This document shows positions 53,347 to 61,587 of a stretch of 63,740 nucleotides of DNA, one piece after another. The notes under the pieces were generated by a model. The model had not been told where the DNA came from. It made no database searches and worked only from the letters and a program-made list of their open reading frames with translations. Source of the DNA: Rhodocyclales bacterium (lineage in GTDB: Bacteria; Pseudomonadota; Gammaproteobacteria; Burkholderiales; Rhodocyclaceae). The translations under genes were made by a program, and so were the position numbers. The stretch spans positions 1 to 63,740 of the forward strand of contig JAPLQY010000112.1 in the NCBI GenBank assembly GCA_026399475.1. The letters run 5' to 3'. Position 1 is the first letter of the stretch. The number at the start of each line of letters is the position of its first letter.

Positions 53347-53817
53347 TTGAAACTCGGTAAATCCCAGCTGATCAACCTGACGATGATCGTCGCTCTGCTT
53401 GCCTTGGCCCTCATCGGCACCTACCTGTCGCCGCTGCTGCTGCCGAAGGCTGATGTCACGGCCGTGCCCGAGCCCGGTTGCGACTTGCAGCGCCGGGCAT
53501 GTTCGGCCGCATTGCCGCAGGGCGGGCGCCTGGAACTCTCCATCACGCCGCGGCCGATAGCCTTTCTGCAGCCTTTGCGTGTCGAGGTGATCGTCAGTGG
53601 AGTTCAACCGGGAAAAGTCGAAGTGGACTTCGCCGGTGCCAGCATGAACATGGGCTACAACCGAAGCGAGCTTCCCGCCGCCGGCCCCGGGCGCTATACG
53701 GGCGAAACTTCGCTGCCGGTCTGCGTTTCCGGCGGCATGACCTGGGTGGCAACAGTGATTGTCGAAACAGACCGCCAGCGAATTGCCGTGCCCTATCGCT
53801 TCGATGTCGGACACTGA
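53347..53817 (+). CDS. Membrane-anchored protein of unknown function, possibly FixH/copper-related
   Basis: 156 residues from TTG 53347, chosen because GGAGG lies seven bases upstream (an ATG at 53296 has no such site). There is one membrane segment (LTMIVALLALALIGTYLSPLLL), then a beta-rich periplasmic part. It has Cys in PGCDLQRRACS and LPVCVSGG and a Met-rich GASMNMGYNRSEL. The fold vaguely recalls FixH/YtkA domains; copper handling is only a guess. It is divergent from nosZ and shares its control region. It converges on regA. Confidence 0.6.
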   Translation: MKLGKSQLINLTMIVALLALALIGTYLSPLLLPKADVTAVPEPGCDLQRRACSAALPQGGRLELSITPRPIAFLQPLRVEVIVSGVQPGKVEVDFAGASMNMGYNRSELPAAGPGRYTGETSLPVCVSGGMTWVATVIVETDRQRIAVPYRFDVGH

Positions 53818-53830
53818 CTCCGACACAAAA

Positions 53831-54385
53831 CTACTGCTTGGCAGGTCTTTTCAAAAGCTTTCGCTGCAAGGTGCGCCGATGCATGTTGAGCGCCCGTGCA
53901 GTGGCGGATATGTTGCCCTTGTGTTCGCGCAAGACGCGCTGGATGTGTTCCCATTCCATGCGTTCGACCGACATCGGCACCTGCGAAATCGCTGCCGGCG
54001 AACTGGCTGCGGCAGAGGGTTCATCTGTCTGGAGTGCGTGGCCGAATGCCCGCAGCAGGGTATCGACATCCACCGGCTTGGCCAGGTACTGCACCGCCCC
54101 CAGCTTGATCGCGTCGACCGCCGTGCTGATGCTGGCGTAGCCGGTCAGGACAACGATCCGGCAGGCGGGGTCGATCTCGCGCAAGCGCGGAATCAAGGCC
54201 AGGCCGGATGCGCCGGCGAGATTGAGATCGAGCACCACCCAGGCCGGTGCGGCCGTTTCCATGAGGCTGATCGCTGCTGCCGCGTCCTTTGCAGCGACCG
54301 GCTGGTAGCCGCGCCGCTTCAATGCGCGCACCAGGGTTGCACTGAAGGTGTCGTCGTCCTCGACGACCAATATGCTCTCGTTCAT
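53831..54385 (-). CDS. regA: RegA/PrrA/ActR-type response regulator
   Basis: 184 residues. The receiver domain has the acceptor Asp in WVVLDLNLAG and the Lys in YLAKPVD. The C-terminal Fis-like helix-turn-helix reads GNISATARALNMHRRTLQRKLLKR, almost the RegA signature. It controls redox-dependent respiratory genes. Its ATG overlaps the regB stop by 4 bp. Probable targets in this window are nosZ and cytochrome c4. Confidence 0.92.
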   Translation of the reverse strand: MNESILVVEDDDTFSATLVRALKRRGYQPVAAKDAAAAISLMETAAPAWVVLDLNLAGASGLALIPRLREIDPACRIVVLTGYASISTAVDAIKLGAVQYLAKPVDVDTLLRAFGHALQTDEPSAAASSPAAISQVPMSVERMEWEHIQRVLREHKGNISATARALNMHRRTLQRKLLKRPAKQ

Positions 54386-55662
54386 GTCGCTCCAGTCATG
54401 CCCCGGTCCTGCGCGATCGGCAATTCGATCCTTGCCCGGCCGCCCCCGCCAGCCGGATTGTCCAGCACGACGTGCCCGCCCAGCCGCTCGATCGCCGAAA
54501 ATGCCAGCAGCAGGCCGATGCCTGCCCCGCCATCGCTTGCGGGCAGCGGCACGCGCCCGGCCTGGCGCAGCACTTCGGCGGGGAAGCCGGGGCCGCCGTC
54601 CGTGATCAGGATCGTCAGTGTCGCCGGATTCCAGAGCAGCCTGATCTGAATTTCAACGTCGCTGGCATCCGCCGCATTGTTGAGCAGATTGATCAGCGCC
54701 TGCTCGAGCGTCGCCTCGGTGACGATCAGCGGCACGCCGGAGCCGCCCTCAAGCGTCAGCCGGCTGGCCGCCTGCGGCCGCATCGCCTGCCAGCGCACGC
54801 GAAGGCTTTCCAGCCAGGCGCGTGCATCGACGACCTCGACCTGCTCCGGCCGCCGCATTCCGGTTCGTTCCGCCAAGGTGCTGATAATTCCCTTGCAAAG
54901 CTCGATCTGCTCCATCACCACGGACAGATCGCGACGCACCTCGGCATCGAGACGATCGTCCCGTTCCAGTTCGCCGACGATTACCGCAATGGTCGCCAGC
55001 GGCGTTCCCAGCTCATGCGCGGCGCCGGCCGCCAGGGCGCCCAGCGCCACGACGCGTTCGTCGCGCAAGGCCTGCTCGCGCGCGGCAGCCAGCCGGCTGT
55101 CACGTTCGCGGATCGACGCGGTCATGCGTGCCACGAACCACGCGATCATGGCCGCGGAAACCACAAAGGTCAGCCACATGCCGGCCAGATGCAGACGCGC
55201 TGCCCGCTCGGCGTCGGCAACCCGCAGCGGAAGAAACTGCCACATCAGCAGCGAGTAGATGGCAACGGCGAGCAGCGCAACCGCGGCCGTGAGCCTTCCC
55301 GGCAGGGACAGCGCGGCCACGGCGACCGGCACCAGCAGGAAGGAGATCAGCGGATTGGCCGCCCCGCCGGACAGATACAACAAGATCCCAAGCGCCGCCA
55401 GATCGACGCATAACTGACCGAACAGTTCTGCCGCGCCCACCGGTTCGTCCGTTCCCGTGCGCCACCGCACATAGCCATTGAACCCCGCCATCAGCGCGAC
55501 TACCGCGAACATGGGGAGTTGCGGCAGGGCAATATCCAGAAGAGTCGGCGCTGACGATACGGCGATCACGGCAGCGGCCAGCAGCCACCAGCGAAGTATT
55601 ACCGTGCGGCGCAGGTCGAGCCGCAGATTGGAACCGTCCTCATGAGTAGTAAAATTTGTCAC
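54382..55662 (-). CDS. regB: RegB/PrrB-type redox sensor kinase
   Basis: 426 residues from GTG 55662. Six membrane segments lie in the N-terminal half, with the quinone-related motif GGAANPLISF. The H-box is ALAAGAAHELGTPLATIAV. A Cys occurs 40 residues after the H-box His (ELCKGIIS), the same spacing as the redox-active Cys in RegB. The ATPase domain has NLLNNAADAS and GGAGIGLLLAFS. It senses the redox state of the quinone pool. Confidence 0.92.
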   Translation of the reverse strand: MTNFTTHEDGSNLRLDLRRTVILRWWLLAAAVIAVSSAPTLLDIALPQLPMFAVVALMAGFNGYVRWRTGTDEPVGAAELFGQLCVDLAALGILLYLSGGAANPLISFLLVPVAVAALSLPGRLTAAVALLAVAIYSLLMWQFLPLRVADAERAARLHLAGMWLTFVVSAAMIAWFVARMTASIRERDSRLAAAREQALRDERVVALGALAAGAAHELGTPLATIAVIVGELERDDRLDAEVRRDLSVVMEQIELCKGIISTLAERTGMRRPEQVEVVDARAWLESLRVRWQAMRPQAASRLTLEGGSGVPLIVTEATLEQALINLLNNAADASDVEIQIRLLWNPATLTILITDGGPGFPAEVLRQAGRVPLPASDGGAGIGLLLAFSAIERLGGHVVLDNPAGGGGRARIELPIAQDRGMTGAT

Positions 55663-55707
55663 AGGCGGATTATCCGATACGGATCAAGGAAACGCGCGTC
55701 CTGCGAC

Positions 55708-55723
55708 TGCGACAATGCGTCGC
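55708..55723. promoter_or_regulatory. RegA/PrrA-type site upstream of cytochrome c4
   Basis: TGCGACA-ATGC-GTCGC matches the same consensus as the two nosZ sites, with the same 4-base spacer. It lies between divergent regB and the cytochrome gene and may serve both. A separate dyad ATCCG-ATA-CGGAT is at 55672-55684. Confidence 0.62.
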
Positions 55724-55748
55724 ATCACCCTGTTCATGGATTGAAGCA

Positions 55749-56402
55749 ATGAGAATACGTTTTCTACTGGCGCTGATGACGCTCGGCATCAGCGCCTTCG
55801 CGTACGCCCAGAATCTCGAGAAGGGCAAGGAAATCAACAGCACCTGCGCCGGCTGCCATGGCGAGTTCGGGCAAGGCGGCTCGCGCGGAGAGTATCCCCG
55901 CATCGGCGGTCAGGGCGCCAAGTACCTCGAATCCCAGCTCAAGGCATTCCGCGCCCGCACGCGAGTAAATATTCCGATGTATCCCTACACCCAGGAGCGG
56001 GAACTGCCGAACGAAGACATCAAAGATGTCTCCGCCTACTTGGCATCGATCGAGCTTCCCACCAAGTGGCCGGTATTCAAGGATACGGACGACGCGCTGA
56101 CGCGGCTGACCCTGACCGAGCGCGTCATGATCATTCCGCGCGTGACCGGCAACCTGGCCAACGGCGAGGTCATCTACCAGAAGAAGTGTGTCACCTGCCA
56201 CTCACCCACCGGCATGGGACGCGGCATGTTCCCGATGCTGGTCGGCCAATACACGAGCTACCTGAAGCGCCAGATGGAGAAGTACGTGAAGGGCGAGCGC
56301 TCCCACGATGAAGAAGACGTCGGTGGCATCCTCGACACGCTCAAGGAAGAAGACATGCAGGACATCCTCGCCTACATCACCTCGATCCAGGAACAGCAGT
56401 AG
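55749..56402 (+). CDS. Diheme cytochrome c4
   Basis: 217 residues from ATG 55749, signal peptide FLLALMTLGISAFAYAQ. Two haem sites, CAGCH and CVTCH, each in a c4 half with IGGQGAKYLESQL and LVGQYTSYLKRQM. Met residues near IPMYPY and in the second half can act as distal ligands. It shuttles electrons in the periplasm to terminal reductases or oxidases. It converges on the serine hydrolase gene. Confidence 0.9.
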   Translation: MRIRFLLALMTLGISAFAYAQNLEKGKEINSTCAGCHGEFGQGGSRGEYPRIGGQGAKYLESQLKAFRARTRVNIPMYPYTQERELPNEDIKDVSAYLASIELPTKWPVFKDTDDALTRLTLTERVMIIPRVTGNLANGEVIYQKKCVTCHSPTGMGRGMFPMLVGQYTSYLKRQMEKYVKGERSHDEEDVGGILDTLKEEDMQDILAYITSIQEQQ

Positions 56403-56446
56403 TAGCCGGCGACGGTTCGTATCGCCCTTCCGAATTCCGGGCGGAG

Positions 56447-57547
56447 TCAGTACGCGAGCAGACTCTGCACCTGATCGTCATAGCCGCGCCACTGTCGTGA
56501 TCCGTTGGTCGCGACCACGCGGCCGGTTTTCGCGTTGATGCCGATGCGCTGGCCGCCGTGGCCGAATATCCAGGTATTTCCGTCGGCGCCGACGTGCAGG
56601 CCGAGACCGAAGCGTGGCGCGGAATCCCAATAGCCCTTTTGCACATGAGGCGTCGCCGCGTCCTTCATGAATTCGTTCATGCACGGTTCGTTCGCTTTTG
56701 CGGTGAGGCGGTCAAGCACGTACAGGCCGACCCGGGCGAAATCCCGTGTAGTCGCAAAAAGCAGTACTTCGGCCACGCCATTGCCATCGCGATCCAGAAA
56801 CCAGCCTGCCTCGAACTCGGCGCCGGCTTTCTGCCAGACGGTTGCCTCGAACCATTGCGGAAGCGGCATTCCCGTGGCGCCACGCACGACCAGGCTCAGG
56901 GCCTCCGAGTCAAGGCCGTTGTAGATGAATTTCTTGCCCGGCTCGAAACTTGTCTCGCCGTACTTCTTCATCAGGTCGACCAAGCTGAGCTTGTGTTCGA
57001 CCATCGCGCGGAAGTCGCGGAAATCATGGATCCCGGCGTAGCCGTCACCGCCAGGATCCTGGGCGCCGCTCGTGTAACTCAACAGGTTTCGGACGCTGGC
57101 CGAACCGTAGGCCGTTCCGCCCAGTTGCGGCGCATAGGTCGACGCCGGATCGTTCAGGCTCTTGATCTTTCCGGCGCAGAAGGCCTCGCCGACGGCAAGC
57201 GCGGTGAGGCTCTTGGTCATCGAGTAGGCGTTCAGTTTCGATTCGCGGGTCGCCTCGTGCGCATAGCCCTCGAAGAGCAGATCGCCGTTTTCGATGATCA
57301 TCGCCGACATGGTTTCATCGGCGAAGCGCTTTGCCGCCCCGGCGATGCGAATCACGGCTTCCTGGTTCTTGCTCTGCGCAAGTTCGCGCCGCACCTTGGC
57401 CGGCTTGAGAATATGAAGGCGCGACTGGTATCTCTGCCACTGTCCGAGTATGGCCTCGGCGCTTTCGTGGTCGGCACGCGCCGGTGAGGGCGCGATCCAT
57501 GACGCGAGAAAGAGGAACAAAACAAGAAACCGGTTACCGTGATTCAT
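56447..57547 (-). CDS. Serine hydrolase, beta-lactamase class C / penicillin-binding-like
   Basis: 366 residues with a signal peptide (FLVLFLFLASWIAPSPARA). The nucleophile motif is YSMTKSLTAL (SxxK). The second motif region is IYNGLDSEAL, and FGHGGQRIG stands for the KTG-type third motif. The family includes esterases and D-amino-acid peptidases, and the substrate is unknown. It follows nirH by about 150 bp with no obvious promoter box, and may be read through from the nir operon. Confidence 0.85.
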   Translation of the reverse strand: MNHGNRFLVLFLFLASWIAPSPARADHESAEAILGQWQRYQSRLHILKPAKVRRELAQSKNQEAVIRIAGAAKRFADETMSAMIIENGDLLFEGYAHEATRESKLNAYSMTKSLTALAVGEAFCAGKIKSLNDPASTYAPQLGGTAYGSASVRNLLSYTSGAQDPGGDGYAGIHDFRDFRAMVEHKLSLVDLMKKYGETSFEPGKKFIYNGLDSEALSLVVRGATGMPLPQWFEATVWQKAGAEFEAGWFLDRDGNGVAEVLLFATTRDFARVGLYVLDRLTAKANEPCMNEFMKDAATPHVQKGYWDSAPRFGLGLHVGADGNTWIFGHGGQRIGINAKTGRVVATNGSRQWRGYDDQVQSLLAY

Positions 57548-57694
57548 GGCGTTTCCTCCCGATTGTCATTTCTGATTGCCGGGAGGATACCCGACACTAT
57601 GGATATCAGGCAAATCGTGGCGACTATTCAGGCCTCCAAGCAACGGTGGTCGAGAAAACCCGTGGAAGAATCCGCCGCCAGTCAAAAGCGCGCC

Positions 57695-58201
57695 TCACCC
57701 GGATATGCGCAGCCCGGTCTTCTTGAGTATCGCCGTGCTGTAGAGAATGTCGTGCGCCCTGCAGGCATCTCCCAGAAGAAGCGCAATCTCGGCCACGCGG
57801 GCAGCAACCTCTTCCCGATTCTGACTGTGTACCATGGCGAACAGGTTGTAGGGCCAGTCCGGCAGGCGGCGCGGACGCCGGTAGCAATGCGTGACGAACT
57901 CCAGGGCGCCGACCTGCATGCCCAGTTCGTCGATGCGCGCGTCATCGACATCCCACACCGACATGCCGTTCGCCGTATAGCCGATGGCGTAGTGGTTCGG
58001 CACGGCGCCGATGCGGCGGATGACGCCGCAATCGAGCATGCGCTGCAGGCGCCGCAAGACCTCGTCGGCGGCAATGCCCAGCGGCTCCGCGATTGCGTGG
58101 TAAGGGCGCGAGACACGCGGCAGCCCTGCCTGGGTGGCGACAATCAGGCGCCGGTCGGTGGCGTCGAGTTCGGGGTCGGGACCCGGCTTCAGCTCAGGCA
58201 T
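57695..58201 (-). CDS. nirH: NirH, Lrp/AsnC-type sirohaem decarboxylase subunit
   Basis: 168 residues of the AsnC fold: winged helix (ATDRRLIVATQAGLPRVSRPYHAIAEPLG) and C-terminal RAM-like half with VTHCYRRPRRLPDWPYNLFAMVH. In haem d1 synthesis NirD, NirL, NirG and NirH together convert sirohaem to didecarboxysirohaem; they are enzymes, not regulators. It overlaps the preceding nirG by 8 bp. Confidence 0.9.
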   Translation of the reverse strand: MPELKPGPDPELDATDRRLIVATQAGLPRVSRPYHAIAEPLGIAADEVLRRLQRMLDCGVIRRIGAVPNHYAIGYTANGMSVWDVDDARIDELGMQVGALEFVTHCYRRPRRLPDWPYNLFAMVHSQNREEVAARVAEIALLLGDACRAHDILYSTAILKKTGLRISG

Positions 58202-58679
58202 GCAGCTTCATCTCCACGAAGTATTCGCGCTCTTTCGGGAAAGCGAATACCGGCAAGCCGGTTGCGGCCTCGATGGCGCCAATGGTTTCGGCAATCCCTT
58301 GCGGCGTGGCCGTGGCGAGGACAAACCACATGTTCAGTTCATGCTCGCGGCGATAGTTGTGCGCCACTTCGGGGAAGGTGTTCACCTGCGCCGCGACCCG
58401 CTCGAAATCGGCTTCCGGCACGCGCAGCGCGGCCAGCACGAAGGCGCCCCCGGCGCGCTCGATCTGGAACATGGGTCCGAAACGCGTCAGTACGCGAAGC
58501 TCGAGCAGCGAATCGAGACGCCGCAGCAGTTCCGTCTCGCTCAAGCCGAGGCTGTCGGCGACCCGACGGTAGGGCTCGGCGACCAGAGGGAAGCCGCCCT
58601 GCAAGGCATTGATCAGCCGCCGGTCGACCTCGTCCAGCTGCGCAACAGGCGCCCGACCGGACCCTGCGGCTTCATTCAT
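58194..58679 (-). CDS. nirG: NirG-type sirohaem decarboxylase subunit
   Basis: 161 residues from ATG 58679, overlapping nirDL by 8 bp. It has the same AsnC-type fold as its neighbours (DEVDRRLINALQGGFPLVAEPYRRVADSLG; RFGPMFQIERAGGAF; VAHNYRREHELNMWFVLAT). The assignment to G rather than L follows from gene order after a fused D-L protein. Confidence 0.85.
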   Translation of the reverse strand: MNEAAGSGRAPVAQLDEVDRRLINALQGGFPLVAEPYRRVADSLGLSETELLRRLDSLLELRVLTRFGPMFQIERAGGAFVLAALRVPEADFERVAAQVNTFPEVAHNYRREHELNMWFVLATATPQGIAETIGAIEAATGLPVFAFPKEREYFVEMKLHA

Positions 58680-59703
58680 CGAGCAACTCGGCTGCTTCCG
58701 ATTCGGGGGTTTCCGCAAAATAGCGCGCGCCGCACTGCTTGAAGCGGCGCGTCGAGAACAGTGCCTGGGCCGGCAAGCCCGCAACCCGGCTCAGGCGTTC
58801 GATCACCGGCTGGACTTCGCCACGGGAACGGCCATGCACCATGCAATACAGGTTGTAAGGCCATTGCGGCAGACTGCGCCGGCGCCGATAGCAGAGCGTG
58901 ACACCGGCTTCGGTCGCGAGTTGCCCGCCGATCCGGTCGACCTGGTCGTCGGGTACATCGAACACCACCATCGCATTGGCGTGGAAACCCAGTTCCTGGT
59001 GGCGCACCACCACGCCAAAGCGCTTGATCAGGCCGTCCTCGAGCCAGCCAACGATGCGACTCAGCACTTCCTCCTCGCTTATGCCGACGCGTTCGCCGAG
59101 TCGCGCAAAGGGCCGTTCCACCAGTTCGAGTCCCGGCTGCAGCGCCGCGATGAGCTGCCTTTCCCTCGCGTCCGGCTCGCACAACGCAGTGCCGGATACA
59201 TCAACGCGATGCTTGTGCGGCGACTTCAGATCGAAGCCGAGGTCGATGTGATATTCCTCCTCCAGCGGCAGGGAAATCACGGCGCAGCCCGTCTCGCCTT
59301 CAATCGCCGCCAGCGCCGCCGCCAATCCTGTCTGATCTGCGGCCGTGGCGACGAACCACAGGTTGTAGCGATGCTCGCGCTGGTAGTTGTGGTTCACTTC
59401 CGGCCGCGCGCTGACCTGTGCCGCAATCTGCTCCAGCCGCTCGGCGGGAGCAGCCAGTGCGGCCAGCGTCGAGGCACCAATGCGCCGCGGGGCGAACACC
59501 GCGCCGACGCGACTGACGGCGCCGCGCGCCTGCAGCCGCTTGAGCGTCGCGAGAATCACCGTGCCGTCAGCGCCGTCCCCGGGGATACCGCTTTGCATAA
59601 CTCTTGTGCCGAGCTGCTCGAAGGGCCGCGCAGTGACGGGAAAGTCACGCTGCCAATCGTTGAGCAGGGCGAATTCAAGCGGGCTGTAGGGCGAGTCCAC
59701 CAT
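58672..59703 (-). CDS. nirDL: NirDL fusion, sirohaem decarboxylase subunit
   Basis: 343 residues made of two AsnC-like halves. The first (about 1-165) has NDWQRDFPVTARPFEQLG and VNHNYQREHRYNLWFVAT. The second (about 175-325) has RERQLIAALQPGLELVERPFARLG and LCYRRRRSLPQWPYNLYCMVHG. The fused D-L form is known from other denitrifiers. The start shares a base with the nirF stop. Confidence 0.92.
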   Translation of the reverse strand: MVDSPYSPLEFALLNDWQRDFPVTARPFEQLGTRVMQSGIPGDGADGTVILATLKRLQARGAVSRVGAVFAPRRIGASTLAALAAPAERLEQIAAQVSARPEVNHNYQREHRYNLWFVATAADQTGLAAALAAIEGETGCAVISLPLEEEYHIDLGFDLKSPHKHRVDVSGTALCEPDARERQLIAALQPGLELVERPFARLGERVGISEEEVLSRIVGWLEDGLIKRFGVVVRHQELGFHANAMVVFDVPDDQVDRIGGQLATEAGVTLCYRRRRSLPQWPYNLYCMVHGRSRGEVQPVIERLSRVAGLPAQALFSTRRFKQCGARYFAETPESEAAELLDE

Positions 59704-60878
59704 CAGAACCCGATGCGCGCAGCACGGTTGGTGAAGAAGATGCCGGACGGCGCCTGAACGTCAAAGTCGCCCAGCTGACGAAAGGTCCTGGTGTCGTAAA
59801 TGACGACGCGATTGTCATCGCGCGCTGAGATCCATACCGCCTCGCCGCGCGGCGTGAATTCCATGTGCAACACGGCCTTGCCCGGCTGCAGGGTTTGCAC
59901 CACCTTGCCGGTCAGGGTGTCGATCACCTGCACCCAGCCATTGTCGGGAAAGGCGAAATTGACCCAGACCTGGCGGCCGTCGGGGCTGGCGATGACAAAC
60001 ACCGGCTGACCCTTCACCGCTACCCTGCCCGTCTCCTTCCAGGTCGTCGCATCGGCGACCAGCACCTCATGGCGACCGATCGCCGGCAGCCAGGCGCGGC
60101 CTGCCGCCACCGACCAGCCGCGCAGATGCGGCATCTTGAACACCGGCAGCTTTTCTTCGCCGCGGCCGTACTTTTCGAGGATCTTGCGCGCGCCCTTCTC
60201 CGGCTGCCAAAGGTCGAGCAGCGCAATGCCGTCCTCGCCGAACAGGCCGGCAAGGTAGTGGCGCCCGTCCGGCGTGACCAGCCCGTCGTAGGGTTGCAGG
60301 CCGGCAGGATAACGCTGGGTCACCGGCCGTTTCGGGTCGGAAAAATCGCTGACCCAGATTTCGCCGCCATCGAACAGCGCGTAGGCGAACTTGTTGCCCG
60401 GAACATCGGCGAGGCCCACCACCTTCGAGAAGCGCCCCGGCTCATACTCGGCGGGGACTTCGGAGAGCAGTTCGAGTGTTTCCGAATCGAAGGCCTTGAT
60501 CCCGCCCGGCGTGTAGTTCTGCGCGACGACAATGCGGCCGTCCTGCGAGATCGAGCCGCCGATGGAGTTGCCCGACTGCATGACGCGCTTGACGATGAGG
60601 CCCTGGAGCAAGTCGACTTTGGTCAGCCCGCCATCGCGACCGAAGACGAAGGCGTAGCGGGCGTCACGCGAATAGACGACGGATGCGTGCGAGAGATCGC
60701 CGAGCCCGCCGATGCGGGCATAGGGCTGACGGCTGCTGGTATCCACCAGCGTGACATGGCCGCTGGCGCGCTCGATCACCAGGCCGAGATCGCCCGTGCC
60801 GCGCAAGGACATTCCGCCGCATGCACCGAGCAGAACGGCCATGAGTCCAAGCAAAACCAGTTGCGCGATCCGTTTCAT
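59703..60878 (-). CDS. nirF: NirF, haem d1 biosynthesis lipoprotein
   Basis: 391 residues from ATG 60878, overlapping the nirC stop (ATGA). The signal and lipobox are LMAVLLGACGG. An eight-bladed propeller like the d1 domain of NirS follows (YSRDARYAFVFGRDGGLTKVDL, TPDGRHYLAGLFGEDGIALLDLW, VLHMEFTPRGEAVWISARDDN). It acts late in haem d1 synthesis on the periplasmic side. Confidence 0.94.
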   Translation of the reverse strand: MKRIAQLVLLGLMAVLLGACGGMSLRGTGDLGLVIERASGHVTLVDTSSRQPYARIGGLGDLSHASVVYSRDARYAFVFGRDGGLTKVDLLQGLIVKRVMQSGNSIGGSISQDGRIVVAQNYTPGGIKAFDSETLELLSEVPAEYEPGRFSKVVGLADVPGNKFAYALFDGGEIWVSDFSDPKRPVTQRYPAGLQPYDGLVTPDGRHYLAGLFGEDGIALLDLWQPEKGARKILEKYGRGEEKLPVFKMPHLRGWSVAAGRAWLPAIGRHEVLVADATTWKETGRVAVKGQPVFVIASPDGRQVWVNFAFPDNGWVQVIDTLTGKVVQTLQPGKAVLHMEFTPRGEAVWISARDDNRVVIYDTRTFRQLGDFDVQAPSGIFFTNRAARIGF

Positions 60879-61204
60879 TCGGGGAATCCAGTCATCAGCT
60901 TTCCAACGATCCATTGTGCTTCATCTTCCGTCAGAAAGCGGTGCCATGGCGGCATCGGCGTACCCGTGCGGCCGCCGATGATGGTCGCCACCAGTCCCTC
61001 GACCGGCTTGCCCGCCAGCGTGGCAGGCAACAGCGCCGGGCCCAGCCCGCCCTGCAAGGTCAGGCCGTGACAGGAACCGCAGTCCTGCCGCACGAGATGG
61101 ACCAGTTCCTTCTGGCGCGCCGCGGGGGGCTCTGCCAGCGCTGCTACTGCAAAGCCGCCGAGCAGGATTGCCATCAGGGCGGGAAGAATGGCGCTACTCG
61201 ACAA
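60875..61204 (-). CDS. nirC: NirC, small c-type cytochrome of haem d1 pathway
   Basis: 109 residues from TTG 61204 (an ATG at 61174 is also possible), with a signal peptide (ILLGGFAVAALAEP). It has a single haem site, CGSCH, followed by GLTLQGGLGPALLP, and a Met ligand in GTPMPPWHRFLTEDE. It carries electrons to NirS or to haem d1 maturation steps. It overlaps the end of the cupredoxin gene. Confidence 0.88.
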   Translation of the reverse strand: MSSSAILPALMAILLGGFAVAALAEPPAARQKELVHLVRQDCGSCHGLTLQGGLGPALLPATLAGKPVEGLVATIIGGRTGTPMPPWHRFLTEDEAQWIVGKLMTGFPE

Positions 61205-61568
61205 CGACCAGTCCCTTCATTTCCTCATGCGGGCCGCAGCGGTAGCTGTAAGTGCCGGGCTGCGTGAAAGTACGCTGCCAATGCTCGTCCGGAAACAACC
61301 GCTCCGATTCGAGGCCGTTCTCGGCCGGAAAGAGCACCGAGTGACTGGTGCGCTTCTCGCGATTGATCCATTTCACCGTATCGCCCGCCTTGATGCGAAC
61401 TTCCGGTGGAGAAAAACGATAGTCCCGGATCGTCACCTCGACCGTTTGCTGAGTGGCGGCGACATCCCGCCGGGGGATACCGTCCCCGGCGAGGACGCCG
61501 GGGACATAAAAAGAAACGAGTGCCAGCAATGCCAGCACTCGTCTCAACAGCTTGCCGCCGGTAAACAT
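61194..61568 (-). CDS. Cupredoxin (plastocyanin/azurin-like), periplasmic
   Basis: 124 residues with a signal peptide (RVLALLALVSFYVPGVLA). The type 1 copper ligands are the His in RTSHSVLFP and Cys, His and Met in YRCGPHEEMKG. The spacing agrees with plastocyanin-like domains. It is placed inside the nir operon, so it may donate electrons to NirS beside or instead of NirC. Confidence 0.87.
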   Translation of the reverse strand: MFTGGKLLRRVLALLALVSFYVPGVLAGDGIPRRDVAATQQTVEVTIRDYRFSPPEVRIKAGDTVKWINREKRTSHSVLFPAENGLESERLFPDEHWQRTFTQPGTYSYRCGPHEEMKGLVVVE

Positions 61569-61587
61569 CTCCGGGCTGCGCAGGGAT

